Shown here piece by piece: positions 53,478 through 63,981 of a DNA stretch of 64,000 bases. Every line of letters starts with the position of its first letter. Position 1 is the first letter of the stretch. Under the pieces are notes generated by a model. It did no database searches, was not told where the DNA came from, and saw nothing but the letters and a program-made list of their open reading frames with translations. The translations under genes were made by a program, and so were the position numbers. The DNA is taken from positions 1-64,000 of the forward strand of contig CAICTM010000088.1 of assembly GCA_903772945.1 (NCBI GenBank), in the 5' to 3' direction. The DNA is from Seminavis robusta. Lineage: Eukaryota; Bacillariophyta; Bacillariophyceae; Naviculales; Naviculaceae.

Positions 53478-54182
53478 TCAGCCCACATGCATGTACAATT
53501 CATTTTCTTGCTTTTGTTGTTCTGAATGGATGAGCATTTCCACCCAAACAGAATTCACATCCAATTGAGATGCGTCGGATTGGACCATCATCGGCACTGG
53601 TTGGCCGGTTGAGGTGCGTAGCTTTTGCCTGGCAGCATTAGGAACAATGGTCAACGAATCTTGCATTGTTCGTTTGGGATGAAGTAGAACAGTCTTTCTC
53701 ATTTTCTTGTTGGTTTCTGGCACTGCACTTCTGTACGCAACTACCTGTTGACTTTGTGGAGAAGGAAACTCCCTCACTGATTCATACTCGCTCCAGTATT
53801 TGGTGGCTTCAAGGACTCTAGAGTCGCTTTCGGCTGTGTATAAGTTGCTGCCAGATGAGTGAGTAACAGGAGCATTCTTGCCCAACCCAAGGTCATAAGT
53901 GGCTCTGCAGGGTTGTTGAGTGGATGTCACGCCACACGGTCTGCTTGGTTTTATTAATGACATGTTGCTGGGGAGCTCATCAAAGGGATCCAATACATCA
54001 TCTTTGGGGGGCGAGATTTTTACACCCGTATCAGATACACTGAGTACAGAGAAACCTGTAGATAATGGCTTGGATAATGGCACAGCAATAGTGTATCCTT
54101 CGACAGTCGCAAGCGATACTGCAACTGCGACGACCAAAGGCCATCTACTAGCGCTGTTCTCAATGGATGATGAGGCGACCAT
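53478..54182 (-). CDS. Unknown protein with signal-like N-terminus (234 aa)
   Basis: Reading from the ATG at 54182 gives MVASSSIENSASRWPLVVAV, followed by a hydrophobic core (PLVVAVAVSLATVEG) and a likely cleavage before YTIAV, a signal peptide or bipartite presequence. The mature part is polar, rich in Ser, Pro and Thr, with two Cys (RPCGVTSTQQPCR) and a basic stretch (KKMRKTVLLHPKRT). No family is recognised. The frame is open throughout, but composition is weakly protein-like, so I keep moderate confidence. It lies minus-strand, upstream of the repeat-rich spacer. Confidence 0.5.
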   Translation of the reverse strand: MVASSSIENSASRWPLVVAVAVSLATVEGYTIAVPLSKPLSTGFSVLSVSDTGVKISPPKDDVLDPFDELPSNMSLIKPSRPCGVTSTQQPCRATYDLGLGKNAPVTHSSGSNLYTAESDSRVLEATKYWSEYESVREFPSPQSQQVVAYRSAVPETNKKMRKTVLLHPKRTMQDSLTIVPNAARQKLRTSTGQPVPMMVQSDASQLDVNSVWVEMLIHSEQQKQENELYMHVG

Positions 54183-54654
54183 CTTGATCGTCAAGTTTTA
54201 AAATAGGTTTGGGGTTGGTGGTGAAATTGGTTTGTTCTTGCGTTCTGCTTGTTTTGTGTGCCGATCGAGTCAATTCTTGGCTAACCACGCATCATTGCTC
54301 TTGGCCCATCAACAAGGAACAAGTCACGGTGTTCCATTCAAGCAAAATGCGTGGTGGCGGCGAAACTTGCATCCGTGGTCGATGGACTTCTTTCGAATTC
54401 TCATGGAATCTTCACGCATTTGGATCCAACGGGAACGACAATCGTTCAACCAAACTCCAAAAAGGCTGAGGTGGATTTTCACGCCGAGACGGAAACGAGG
54501 TCGGAAGCAGGCAACCAAGTGACGAGTCGAGTCGAGTCGGCACTCATCTCGCAGGTCGCTCCCAACTCCCAACATGCACGAGGCACTCAGCACGGAGTTG
54601 CGGGGAATGGGCTTTTAGAGCATCTCCTTTTGAGAGCAAACTGCTGCAGTGAGT

Positions 54655-54842
54655 TATCTTCCACTTTGAGTCATGCTTCCAGATTGTGTCATTCTTCCAC
54701 ATTGTGTCATTCTTCCAGATTATGTAACCTGGTACTTTTTTCTACGTGATTTTACGTATAACCTTCCAGATTGCGTCATTCTTCCACATTGAGTCATTCT
54801 TCCACATTGAGTCATTCTTCCAGATTGTGTCATTCTTCACAT
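54655..54842 (+). repeat. 18-bp minisatellite with TGAGTCAT/TGTGTCAT core
   Basis: Units of the form CATTCTTCCACATTGAGT or CATTCTTCCAGATTGTGT repeat in two blocks separated by about 45 bp of other sequence. The recurring TGAGTCAT equals an AP-1/GCN4-type bZIP site; other units carry TGTGTCAT or TGCGTCAT. Confidence 0.85.
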
Positions 54843-55179
54843 CGGTTCAAGAGTGAGGAACTGGCCGATAAGAGCCGGGCAAGCTTCAAAAAAGACTTAA
54901 CGAAAATTCTGGAAAGGATGGATCCCTTCTTTGGAACGGAGATCCGAGATTCGGAGAGCCCTTTGGAGTTTTCATGAAACGTTCGGAGGCCAACAAGCAA
55001 TTAGGAATTGTTTAGCATTGTAAATGCCACTAAATGAAGCAAAGGTGTTAAGGTTGGACTCTTTGATAACATGGTTTATTGCTTTAGTGGTTGGCTTTGG
55101 AAGGGGAGCACGAAACGTTTTGGTTTTCGCGGTTGGCTTCGGAAGGCAACGTTTTCGGAAATGCGCGTCGGGCAGCTAT

Positions 55180-55701
55180 TAGGGGTCTTCAATGTTGCTC
55201 TTTCAGATCACTTTTTTGCCCTCTTTTCTGGCCCTTGTGGGGGAGCGTGGAAGGTTCTGAAAAGAAGGGGCCGAGAAGTCAAAAAGAAAGAAAAAAACTT
55301 CTTTGAAAGAGCACCTTTTTAGGTGTTATTTCGCTCATAATTTTTCTTTTCTTCACTCTTTGGGTCATCTTTGGGGTTTCCAAAGAAATCCGAAGCCTGC
55401 AAGAAGCGGCAATTATTTAAAGGCTTGAGCCACGACTAGTCACGAAGAACATGCAAAGAGGCAAAGCATTAACAGAAACACATGAAAAAAGTCATTCGAT
55501 ACCTTGTGACGATTCCAACGGAAGCACGTCCTAACATGTTTACTACGAGGGTCATGTTTCGCATTTTCGCACTTCGCACCCTCTCCGCACCTCTCCGGTT
55601 TCTCCCCAGATCCACACCTCTACCCCCTCTTCCTGCTCCCCCACAAGGGCCAGAAAAGATGGCAAAAAAGTGATCTGAAAGAGCAACATTGAAGACCCCT
55701 A
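55180..55701. repeat. 67-bp inverted repeat around a 388-bp centre
   Basis: Arm 55180-55246 (TAGGGGTCTTCAATGTTGCT onward) is the reverse complement of 55635-55701, with one mismatch seen in 67 bases. No terminal motif or target duplication is obvious, so it may be a foldback element or a rearranged duplication. Confidence 0.8.
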
Positions 55702-55965
55702 CCGGTATTGTCCTCTCTGAACCGATGTGTCTTCCCTCCAAAAAGCACTGGTAATTGAAACATGACAAAAACACTAAAACAGGTATTCCCGCAACTCCAA
55801 CAGGGCGGCAAGCTACAGTACGAGCTTCAAGCCTTCAAGTGCCTGGCCATGATGTAGCAGTACATGTAAAGTCTACAGGACAGGGCAAGTGGATGTGCAA
55901 GCATCTAGCTTATGCCGCATACATCGAAGTTCAGGCGAAGTTCAGGTGCCCAAAGGAATGGCAAG

Positions 55966-57495
55966 TCATTGTGGAGTTTCGCCTTGAACAGAAACTTCAT
56001 CTTTGGGAGCCTCAGGTACAGGCGGATCAGCTTCCTGTCCATCGTTGGCTCCCATCATTGGCTTCTCTGGGGCTTCTTTAGCGCCCGTCTTCTCTTCGGG
56101 CATCTTTGGAGCGGCAACGAATAGCTCTGGATTCCCCTCCCTCAGTTCACTTAGGAGATACTGGATCCTATGGACCATGGCATCTTCCCATCTGGAGTAG
56201 CCAGCTTCGGTAGGATGGCCACAGGTGTCTATGTAATCACTGAGGAGGGTGAAGTACCTTCCGCGACTGTCTGATTGACGCTCAGCAAAGATATGGGTGG
56301 CATCGAAGAATGCCACGCGGTCATGCAGTTCACTGTATTTGAACAGCTGTTTGTTAGTGGCATAGATGGAAGTCCACAGTGGCATTTCTCGCTCCACAAA
56401 ACGGAAGAACTTGAACTTCTTTTGCTTGTGTTTCATTTTGTCCATGGTTGGATTGTGCCTATGTGTAGCATCCCGGCAGTCCATCTCATTCTGTGCGCTG
56501 GGCAGAGCGGCCATTGGGAGAAGGGCGTTGATCACAACTCTAGCTTTGGGGTGCCGGTTGAGGATTTCTTCAACAACCCTCAAGACGCCCAAGACGACTA
56601 ATTCTTCTGAACACTGTTCCCTGGCCAGATCATTCATGCCAACGTGGACCCACCAAATTTTGGGTTCAAAACCACGAGGCATCTCGCCATGAATCAATCG
56701 GTAGAGTACATTCTTGGTAGAATCACCCGCCAGGCCCAAAGTAATGCCTTGGGATTTCGTTGAAGAGGGTCATCAGGCACATGGATGGCACCAGTGCATG
56801 TATTGGGGTTGTGAGGACACACAAGATTGTATCAGAACATCCCCACAAGCGTCTCATTAGTGTAGGTACCTACCTTCCACAGAAGCCCCCTTATCTTTGC
56901 TGAAGCGATGCTCAAAGATGTTGCCAATAGTCTTCAATTCGTCTTTTGGGAGTCCCATCCATCGTCCACCCATTGCTTCAACGGCGGATTCTCCAATGAA
57001 GGCAACATCCAAATCACTCACATTAAGATGATTTTCCACGTATTCGGAAATTTGCAGCTTGTTTTCTTGAAAGGCTTTGGTCCAATTGGGCGACTCGACA
57101 CGAGAAGCTGGTAGCAGTGGGTCTCCGCAGGAACAAAAGGGTTTACCACATCCTAAGCACCAATGTTGAACTTCTGCGTGATAGCGGTAGAATGTCAACA
57201 TATCTCTCTGAGCAGCCCAGTCGGTTGGCATGTCACCAAATCTCAGTGTGGGATTGATCATGTTGTCCAACAGAAAAGTCATAACAACCAAGGAAACTAC
57301 ATATGAAACGAATCGACAAGCAACGGGATAGGCAAACCAAAGGTAGGACAGATGAGATGAAATGAGGCTACACAGGCCACCAAACGGCTGAAATGGCATT
57401 GTCTGTGGGGGCTCTCCGTTGTCACATCCACCGCCAGTTTCGAGAGGATCCGTTTCCCCCTTGCTGGATGATTCTTCATCGTCTTCGCTTGACAT
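55966..57495 (-). CDS. Membrane-anchored SGNH/GDSL hydrolase, 2 exons
   Basis: Exons 57495-56874 and 56747-55966 join in phase 1 across a 126-bp GT-AG intron, giving 467 residues. Residues about 50-77 form a membrane segment. SGNH blocks are clear: block I AFIGESAVEAMGG (Ser170), block II LGLAGDSTKNVLYRL (Gly), block III VHVGMNDLA (Asn246) and block V TCGHPTEAG (His385). This resembles the PAF-acetylhydrolase/esterase branch. A Cys-rich patch (CLGCGKPFCSCG, about 113-124) between membrane and catalytic parts could bind metal or form disulfides. Family members hydrolyse esters on lipids or acetyl groups on sugars; the substrate is unknown. The C-terminal 45 residues are Pro/Glu-rich and probably disordered. 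The ATG at 57495 was chosen; the frame upstream has no ATG. Confidence 0.85.
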
Positions 57496-57803
57496 AGTGC
57501 TGGGCTTTATGCACCCGAAACAAGAAGGCCAACAGAGGACAACAACAGAGTCGAGTGACAGTCGAGCCACAAGCACAACAACCGGGGGTGAAGTCAGTCG
57601 TGGTTTTAGAATCGAATCTACCTTACCGTAAGGTACCAGTACCCCGAACCCTCACTTGCAACAACTCTACTGGCTGACCAGAACTGCGACTGGAGATCAA
57701 ACGAAAGCTCGGAGCTATTCAGAGCCAAATCCAACCAAACGGAGACTTCTTTCTCATAAAATCCGTATCGATCGATCGTAACTCAAGCAACGTAATCAGT
57801 AAC
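57496..57803. promoter_or_regulatory. Divergent promoter, SGNH hydrolase / FOXRED2-like genes
   Basis: A 308-bp gap between opposite starts. It contains CCTTACCGTAAGG, a 13-bp near-palindrome (about 57621-57633), and ATCGATCGATCG near 57770. No TATA box is clear. Confidence 0.45.
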
Positions 57804-59708
57804 ATGCCACAGATACTCTTCCCTACACCACCAAGGCAAACGTTGTTCGCCATTTTCGCTCTTGCACTTGGTTTCACCCTTTCAGCGGCATCGGAATATC
57901 ATGACAGAACTACCCTCGATGGCAACATTGCCAATGATGATCTCCCAAATTATCTGATTGTAGGCGCTGGTGGAGGGGGTCTTCAAATGGCGTTGTTTCT
58001 GGAACAGGCCAATCTATCTTATCGCATCCTCGAAAAAGAAGACAGTGCGGGCTATTTTTGGACTCGGTTCCCTCGCTTTGGCGAGTTAATCTCCGTCAAC
58101 AAGTGGACACGAAATGCAACTCAGCAATGGCGCTTTGACTGGCACTCTTTGCTCCAAGCTCCTATTAGCATGCGCAATATCACTGACGAGTACTTTCCTC
58201 AAGGCCGGGATTGGCATCAGTACATGGCCGAGGTGGTGGAATTGGCGCATTTCAACGTGGAGTATGGTGTCACTGTAACTTCCATTTCCAGCACCAGGCC
58301 ATGTGTGACAACTTTGACAGGCACTACTCACTGTTCTCGGCAAAGAGTCTTTGTGGGAACCGGCCTGCGAGAAAAACCAGAGCCTGCTTTGAGGGCCATG
58401 GGCGGCATTCCCTACAGCCAAATGACCAAAGCCTTGGCCTACCACAAACGTCTTTGCATCCTGGGCAACGGCAATTCAGCCTTTGAAGTGGCTCAAAACA
58501 CATTCGGGGTTGCTGATCGTATATCTGTCATAGGAAAACATGCCTATCGATTGAGTTCCGTTACCAGGTACACGGGTGATGTTCGAGTCAAGTTCCTGCA
58601 GAGCGTTGAGAACTACTACGGGAAGCTTTTGGATTCCGTTGTCTTTGTCCCTGAAGTAGTTGACATGGAAAATAAGGAGTTTCAGAGTCTCTTGACAACT
58701 ACAGCTTGGTTGGAACAGTTGCAATGTGAACGATTTGTGATTGCCACAGGATTTCAATCTACTGTTCCAGGAAAACATTTTGATTCTCGATTCCCACCCA
58801 CCAATGAGTGGTACGCTGACGTTGACAACTCAAATGTGCACTACTTGGGATGGCTCATGCATGAGCGGGACTTTCAGCGAGGTGCAGGAGGCTTTCTCTC
58901 GGGGTATCGATACCTCGTCCGCAATCTATTTCATCATGTGCATGAAGCGGATCACGGGGTGCCATATCCCCATCATGAACAGCTGACCGTCGAGCAAGTT
59001 GTAGAAAAGGCAATTGCACGCATTCAAACAGCAGATGATTTGATCATTCTGCAAGATGGAGTCGTCATTAGAGATGTCATTGTTTTACCAGACGGTTCAG
59101 AAGTCAGCGACAATCCATTGTATGAATATCATGAAGGCGTCACTTATCATTTTCATGAAGAACAGTTCGGGCATCGTCGTCTTGTTCACCTCTTCTTTGC
59201 ATGGGGTGACAGTCGGTCAGCTGACAAGGTCTTTGACTCACACCATCATTTCTCGGATAGCAATGGTCTGGTGAACGGGTTCTTGCACCCGGTTGTTGAA
59301 GTACAGACCGCAGATGGACCCCTACAGCGGCACGTTGTCGAAGATCTATTCATGGAGTGGCGTCGACCCGGCTTTGGTTCGGCCATTGAAAAAGTGATTC
59401 GAAATGCTTTGATGGGAAATCTGCAGGAATTCAAGGCTCCAACAAAGCTAAAGTATGAGCGATCAGCTTTGAACAGCGACAGTGCAATTCCGTTTCAACG
59501 GCAGGACCGAAACGAACCAAATATGTCAGTCACTCTGGAGCATATGTCTGCTCTCAAACAGGCAGTAGAGACAGGCTACTCGCCAGAAGCACTGGACAAG
59601 CTACGGAGGATCACTCCACGAAGGTTGCCACATTTGATATCCTTCGCAGGAGAAGGAGAGAGCCAAGCACAATGCAATCCACATGACGTCAAATGTGACA
59701 CCACATAG
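57804..59708 (+). CDS. FOXRED2-like FAD-dependent oxidoreductase of the secretory pathway
   Basis: A single-exon 634-residue protein. A signal peptide (about 1-30) precedes the FAD-binding Rossmann motif IVGAGGGGLQMA (52-63) with LEKEDSAGYFW following; a second dinucleotide motif ILGNGNSAFEVA lies near 215-226, and an ATGFQS segment (FVIATGFQST) near 315. The order and the FxRFGELISVNKW region match FOXRED2/ERFAD, a flavin protein of the ER lumen linked to degradation of misfolded glycoproteins in animals. The C-terminus (HDVKCDTT) lacks a KDEL-type retention signal, unlike human FOXRED2, so location may differ. The relation to flavin monooxygenases is the main alternative. Confidence 0.85.
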   Translation: MPQILFPTPPRQTLFAIFALALGFTLSAASEYHDRTTLDGNIANDDLPNYLIVGAGGGGLQMALFLEQANLSYRILEKEDSAGYFWTRFPRFGELISVNKWTRNATQQWRFDWHSLLQAPISMRNITDEYFPQGRDWHQYMAEVVELAHFNVEYGVTVTSISSTRPCVTTLTGTTHCSRQRVFVGTGLREKPEPALRAMGGIPYSQMTKALAYHKRLCILGNGNSAFEVAQNTFGVADRISVIGKHAYRLSSVTRYTGDVRVKFLQSVENYYGKLLDSVVFVPEVVDMENKEFQSLLTTTAWLEQLQCERFVIATGFQSTVPGKHFDSRFPPTNEWYADVDNSNVHYLGWLMHERDFQRGAGGFLSGYRYLVRNLFHHVHEADHGVPYPHHEQLTVEQVVEKAIARIQTADDLIILQDGVVIRDVIVLPDGSEVSDNPLYEYHEGVTYHFHEEQFGHRRLVHLFFAWGDSRSADKVFDSHHHFSDSNGLVNGFLHPVVEVQTADGPLQRHVVEDLFMEWRRPGFGSAIEKVIRNALMGNLQEFKAPTKLKYERSALNSDSAIPFQRQDRNEPNMSVTLEHMSALKQAVETGYSPEALDKLRRITPRRLPHLISFAGEGESQAQCNPHDVKCDTT

Positions 59709-60095
59709 AATCGATGGAGTACGATTACTAGTACCGTGTAGGCAGGATGAGTGACGGTACGGAGATGTCCCGTTGTCCGAATGAAGAATCATTGATGAAA
59801 TAGCTGAAATTACGCGTCTTCGTGGCTATGAAGCTAACTTGAATTCCTCCATCAACCATTCTTTAGAGCTCCCATAGGCTACCAGGTACTGGTAGAGCTT
59901 CGTCAATACCGGTACCGGTACCGGTTTGCGCCATCCGGCTGTTGAGGCTGTACCGGTACTATTGTACCGGTAGGCATGTGAGATCTAATAACCAAGGTTG
60001 GAGGTAAATGCGGGAGTCGATCTTCTCGTAAATCAGAAATTTGTCTGGACAATTTTGTCCTCGCCAGTTAGACTTTCAACACTTGAAGCACTATC
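59709..60095. other. Spacer rich in TACCGGTA
   Basis: ACCGGTACCGGTACCGG-like strings at 59909-59925 and further TACCGGTA copies near 59950-59970 dominate the centre. The last 100 bases presumably hold the promoter of the two-headed sulfotransferase. Confidence 0.5.
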
Positions 60096-62859
60096 ATGTC
60101 ACACCATCACAATCAGGAGGGCAGCATGTGCAGAGATCAGGAATGCAGGAATCAAAATAGACCTTCCATAGCCTACAAACGAAACATTACTAGAGATCAG
60201 ACAACTAAAATGAGTGTCCATCATGACCTTCGGGAATTGCAAGATCGTCGGAGGCCGGCAAATCGAAGGTCGCTCTACTGCATCTTCATTTGTCTGGTAG
60301 CTGTTGCAATGTGCTGGATGTGCAATTCAATTTTTGCGTACAATGTTGCTTCCAGATCAGAATCTGAGCAACGTGCAGTCGGGATATTGTCACGAATAGA
60401 CGATTTCTCAAAGCAGAAAGAAAGAGAACCTCGACAATTCTCTCAGACTTTGGATATTGCTCCCTTTGCCTCGAATAGAAGTATTGTTCTGATCCACGTG
60501 GGAAAGGCCGGAGGCTTGACCATACGAGAAAATTTGGCTCATACCTGCAACTTTGTTGGTTTCGGAGGCTCGCTCAAGAGGCAGGAGAGGAAGCGACAAA
60601 AGTGCAAGGATCGCCTCAACAGAAATGGGGGACTCTCCCTGCAGACCCAGTCAGTTTTTCATGGCCAAGACTACAACGGCACCGCCGTCAAAGAAAGCAC
60701 AACCTTTGTTATCACATTACGGAATCCAATTGACCGAATTGTGAGCGCTTACCGTTATTCACATCCAAGCAACTGCATTGGAAACAACGAGACAGATTCC
60801 CCAGAATACAATATTCGAGGATGTCAGCTCCTAAAAGAAGGCCTGCTGGAAACACGAGCAGGATTCAAAATCTTCAAGCAATGCTTCCCAGATCCCGCAA
60901 TGGAGGACTTTGCACAGGTTAGTTGACCCTGATACTCTATGGAATAGCTTGGTCATGGTGATGGTCCGTATCCTCACTCTTTTTGTTATCAGATCTTGAT
61001 GAATCCCTACAAAGCTAGTCGTCACATGCAAACCCTTCCAAACAGAGAAATCAGAGAATGCCACAGGATAGCCAGGGGCTTGCTAGCAGGGATTGCAATG
61101 GACAACATAATTCCGCATATGCAGTACACCTACAGACACTATTTTTCCAACACAATCCTTCTCTATCCCGAGAAAGAAGTCTTTGGCATTAGAACAGAGC
61201 ATCAATTCGCAGACATGGAGCTGGTTGACAAATGGGTTGGAGGCAAGGGCAAAGCTTGGAATCGCGACAATCCATTTACTCATGGAAGCCAACATTTTGC
61301 ACCCTCGCCGTTGTCCGTGGAGGCCACGAACAAACTGTGCTGTACATTGTCAAGTGAAATTGAAGTCTACCTGGACATCTTTGACAAGGCCATCAACCTG
61401 GACCTTGCCGCCAAAAGGGAAGCCGAGGATAGGCTGCGACAGCAGTGTGGCTTGTCGACGGACGTATCGTGGAGAGAGTGGCAAACGTTATGCGAGATTG
61501 GACTTTCCGAGAGCATCGAATCGAGCTTGGAGAATACGACGGCTCTACCGACATACTCCTTTTATCCTCAGCAGGCTGAAGTGGCACAAAACCGTTCGAT
61601 TGTCTTGGTGCACGTGGGCAAAGCGGGGGTAGGTTTGCTATGCAATGATGTGCAATGGGAGAACCTCGACATTTGTCTTGCTAACTTCACTTGTATTGTT
61701 TGTCATACCATGTTCAGGGCATGACGCTACGAAACACCTTAGCTTTCCCTTGTGCAACAGGGAGGCTCATTGGTTCTTCGCCTCTGGAAGAACAGCAGGA
61801 AATATGCACCAATAAGTATCAGTTGGGTCAACGATTGTCTCTTCAAACTCGGAGCGTATTCCATGTGGACGATTACGACCCTGTTGACATGAAGAAAGCA
61901 ACAACCTACTTGTTCACTTTGAGGAACCCTGTGGAACGAGTTATTTCCGCCTATAGATTCTCCCACCCAGATAATTGCGGTTATGGCAACAACACCGATG
62001 ACCTGATGCGGGGATGCACTGTTATCCAGTACGGCCACCTTGACAATCCACTAGACATGGCGTATGTGCTATACAGGTAGATAGCACATTAGGGGATGAG
62101 TTGCACCCGTATTTCAGTCGATGTCGTCCTCACTCACCTCTTTCTCGTGCGTCTTCAACCAACTCACACAACAATAGGCAATGCTTCCCTAGCGCCGCCA
62201 TGGAAGACTTTGCTCAGAGCTTGATTCCACCGTGGAGACCAACTCCGAGCTTTCAAAATCTGACACAAGACAAAATCAACGATTGTAGACGATACGCACT
62301 GGCGATGGTGCAGAGAAGTTCCGTGGAGGTTGCCATTCCTCAGATGCATTTCAACTATCTGTATTATTACTCTGGCAGCGTGAAAAAATTTCCTGACAAG
62401 GAAGTTTTTGCAGTACGAACAGAACATGAATGGGAGGATATTGTCACAATTGACAAATGGATTGGTGGCACGGGGAAATATCCCGGCCAGGGTGGTGCCC
62501 ACACACATGGAAGTGAGCACTATCGCCCATCGCCACTATCGGAAGAAGCTTACCACAAGCTTTGCTGTGTCTTGGCAAGCGAAATCAAAATCTACTTTCA
62601 TTTGTATGATTTGGCTTTGAATTTGGACGAAGCAGCCAAGCTTGAAAGTGAAGACATCCTTCGTGAGAAGTGTGGCATTCCAGCTTCCACCTCCTGGACA
62701 GAGTGGAGGAATGGGTGCAATCAGCGACTAGCAGACGTGGATTCGGAAAGATCGGTTGCAGTGTTGACTGCTGAAGAGGAACGAACTCTTGATGATCGCT
62801 TGGCCAAAGAGGCCGAGTTGAAGTTTTCCACTGGGGATTTGGACAAAGGACGATACTAA
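60096..62859 (+). CDS. Two-headed type II membrane sulfotransferase, 4 exons
   Basis: Exons 60096-60917, 60993-61628, 61718-62061 and 62178-62859 join in frame through GT-AG introns of 75, 89 and 116 bp, giving about 827 residues. One membrane anchor (about 59-82) precedes two homologous halves. Half 1 has the PAPS loop IVLIHVGKAGGLTIRENL (130-147) and FVITLRNPIDRIVSAYRYSH (204-223); half 2 has IVLVHVGKAG|GMTLRNTL (476-494, split by an intron) and YLFTLRNPVERVISAYRFSH. Each half continues with QCFP..AMEDFAQ, EVF.(I/V)RTEH, DKW(V/I)GG, HGS.H..PSPLS and KLCC.L.SEI. The open frame runs from the end of half 1 into half 2 with no stop, so this is a tandem fusion rather than two genes. Both halves keep the cofactor residues, so both may act. 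An ATG at 60210 is an alternative start. Confidence 0.85.
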
Positions 62860-63048
62860 CAGCTATACTAAGTCCTCGCTGGCTAGCAGTCGGCCACTGC
62901 TCTGCAAGATGGACCTTCAGAGATGGTTCAAGAAGACATCAAGGAAGACACGTATACTAGTAGGTGTCTAGCTAGTGCATTTTGACGTTCTTAATTAACT
63001 AGCTAGTGCATTCATTGTACGGTACCTACATTACATTATTTCATTGAT

Positions 63049-63981
63049 TTAGAAAAAGTCCGATTCCTCCAATTTTTCTCCAAAGTACACAAACAAGTGT
63101 TGCAGTGCCTCTTTGGAGAGTCTTGGATCTTGCTGATAGGTTTTCATAAAGTAAATGAAAGCATCTTCTTCGTACTTGTAATGCGGCTGCCACTTCCAGA
63201 GTTGCTGAATAAAGTAGACGTGTCGTTTGGCTTCGTATACCATATCCAATCCCAATGCAAACTCGAGTATCTTTAGTTGTGTGGTGACGGGTGGCAATAC
63301 GGAATGTTGATTGAAAAAGTCTTGCATGACGGAAATGGCCCCGGCGACGTCTCCCAAGTTGAGTAATCCTTCGACAATGCATTGGACCGTGTAATAGGAC
63401 GGCGTCAGATTGTGTGGTTGGGATATCATTTGTTGATAGTACTTTCTCATGAGTGCGACATCTCCGACCCGTGCGAGTCCCGACAAGAGACTGTCGTAGG
63501 ATCGTTGATCGGGCGGAATATTGGCAGCGGGCATGACGGTATCTAGTAGATGCATGGCCCGCCAGAGAGCCCCTCGATAGACACATGTTTTGATGAGAAT
63601 GTTGTACGAGACAAGATCGAGTTGAATGGGTTCGTGTCCACAAGCCCCATGCGTCAACGAGACGGCAAAGGAGAATGCTGCCGTGAGTGGCAAACTCCAG
63701 TCGGGATCGTTTTCACGATCCACCTTGAGTACGCCCTTGCTTTTAGCGCGCTCTTGGTTATCATTGCGTGTGTTGTTGTTGTTTGTTGGCAGAAATTTGC
63801 CTTCTGCTTCGGTGGGTACCTTGTGGTACGGTGGTGGTTCTTTGAGCTTGAGTCTCACCTTGAAGGGTCTTGGCTGTTTGGAGGGCAAGTTGGCGTAATT
63901 CAATCCAGGAATGATATCACTCGAGTCGTCGTCGTCGTCGTCGTCGTCGTCACTCTCTACTTCTTCTACATCTTCATCCAT
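63049..63981 (-). CDS. Pentatricopeptide-repeat (PPR) protein, possibly continuing past the window
   Basis: At least 310 residues. After an acidic start (a run of Asp encoded by a GAC repeat) and a basic low-complexity region, residues about 118-300 contain PPR-type helix pairs: LVSYNILIKTCVYRGALWRA, RSYDSLLSGLARVGDVALM and YYTVQCIVEGLLNLGDVAGA, each about 35 residues. PPR proteins bind organellar RNA and act in processing or translation in plastids or mitochondria. The Met at 63981 is not preceded by an in-frame stop before the window end, so the true start, including any targeting peptide, may lie outside. Confidence 0.8.
   Translation of the reverse strand: MDEDVEEVESDDDDDDDDDSSDIIPGLNYANLPSKQPRPFKVRLKLKEPPPYHKVPTEAEGKFLPTNNNNTRNDNQERAKSKGVLKVDRENDPDWSLPLTAAFSFAVSLTHGACGHEPIQLDLVSYNILIKTCVYRGALWRAMHLLDTVMPAANIPPDQRSYDSLLSGLARVGDVALMRKYYQQMISQPHNLTPSYYTVQCIVEGLLNLGDVAGAISVMQDFFNQHSVLPPVTTQLKILEFALGLDMVYEAKRHVYFIQQLWKWQPHYKYEEDAFIYFMKTYQQDPRLSKEALQHLFVYFGEKLEESDFF
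63925..63955 (-). repeat. GTC/GAC trinucleotide run in the PPR gene
   Basis: About nine GAC-type codons in a row encode the poly-Asp run near the N-terminus. The run is in frame and may vary in length. Confidence 0.85.

Larger units (their letters stand above)
54183..55965. other. Repeat-rich spacer
   Basis: This contains an 18-bp minisatellite (54660-54842), a 67-bp inverted repeat (55180-55246 and 55635-55701), and short direct repeats of GGTTGGCTTYGGAAGG near 55090 and 55130. No gene is supported; open frames across the repeats are chance. Confidence 0.6.
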
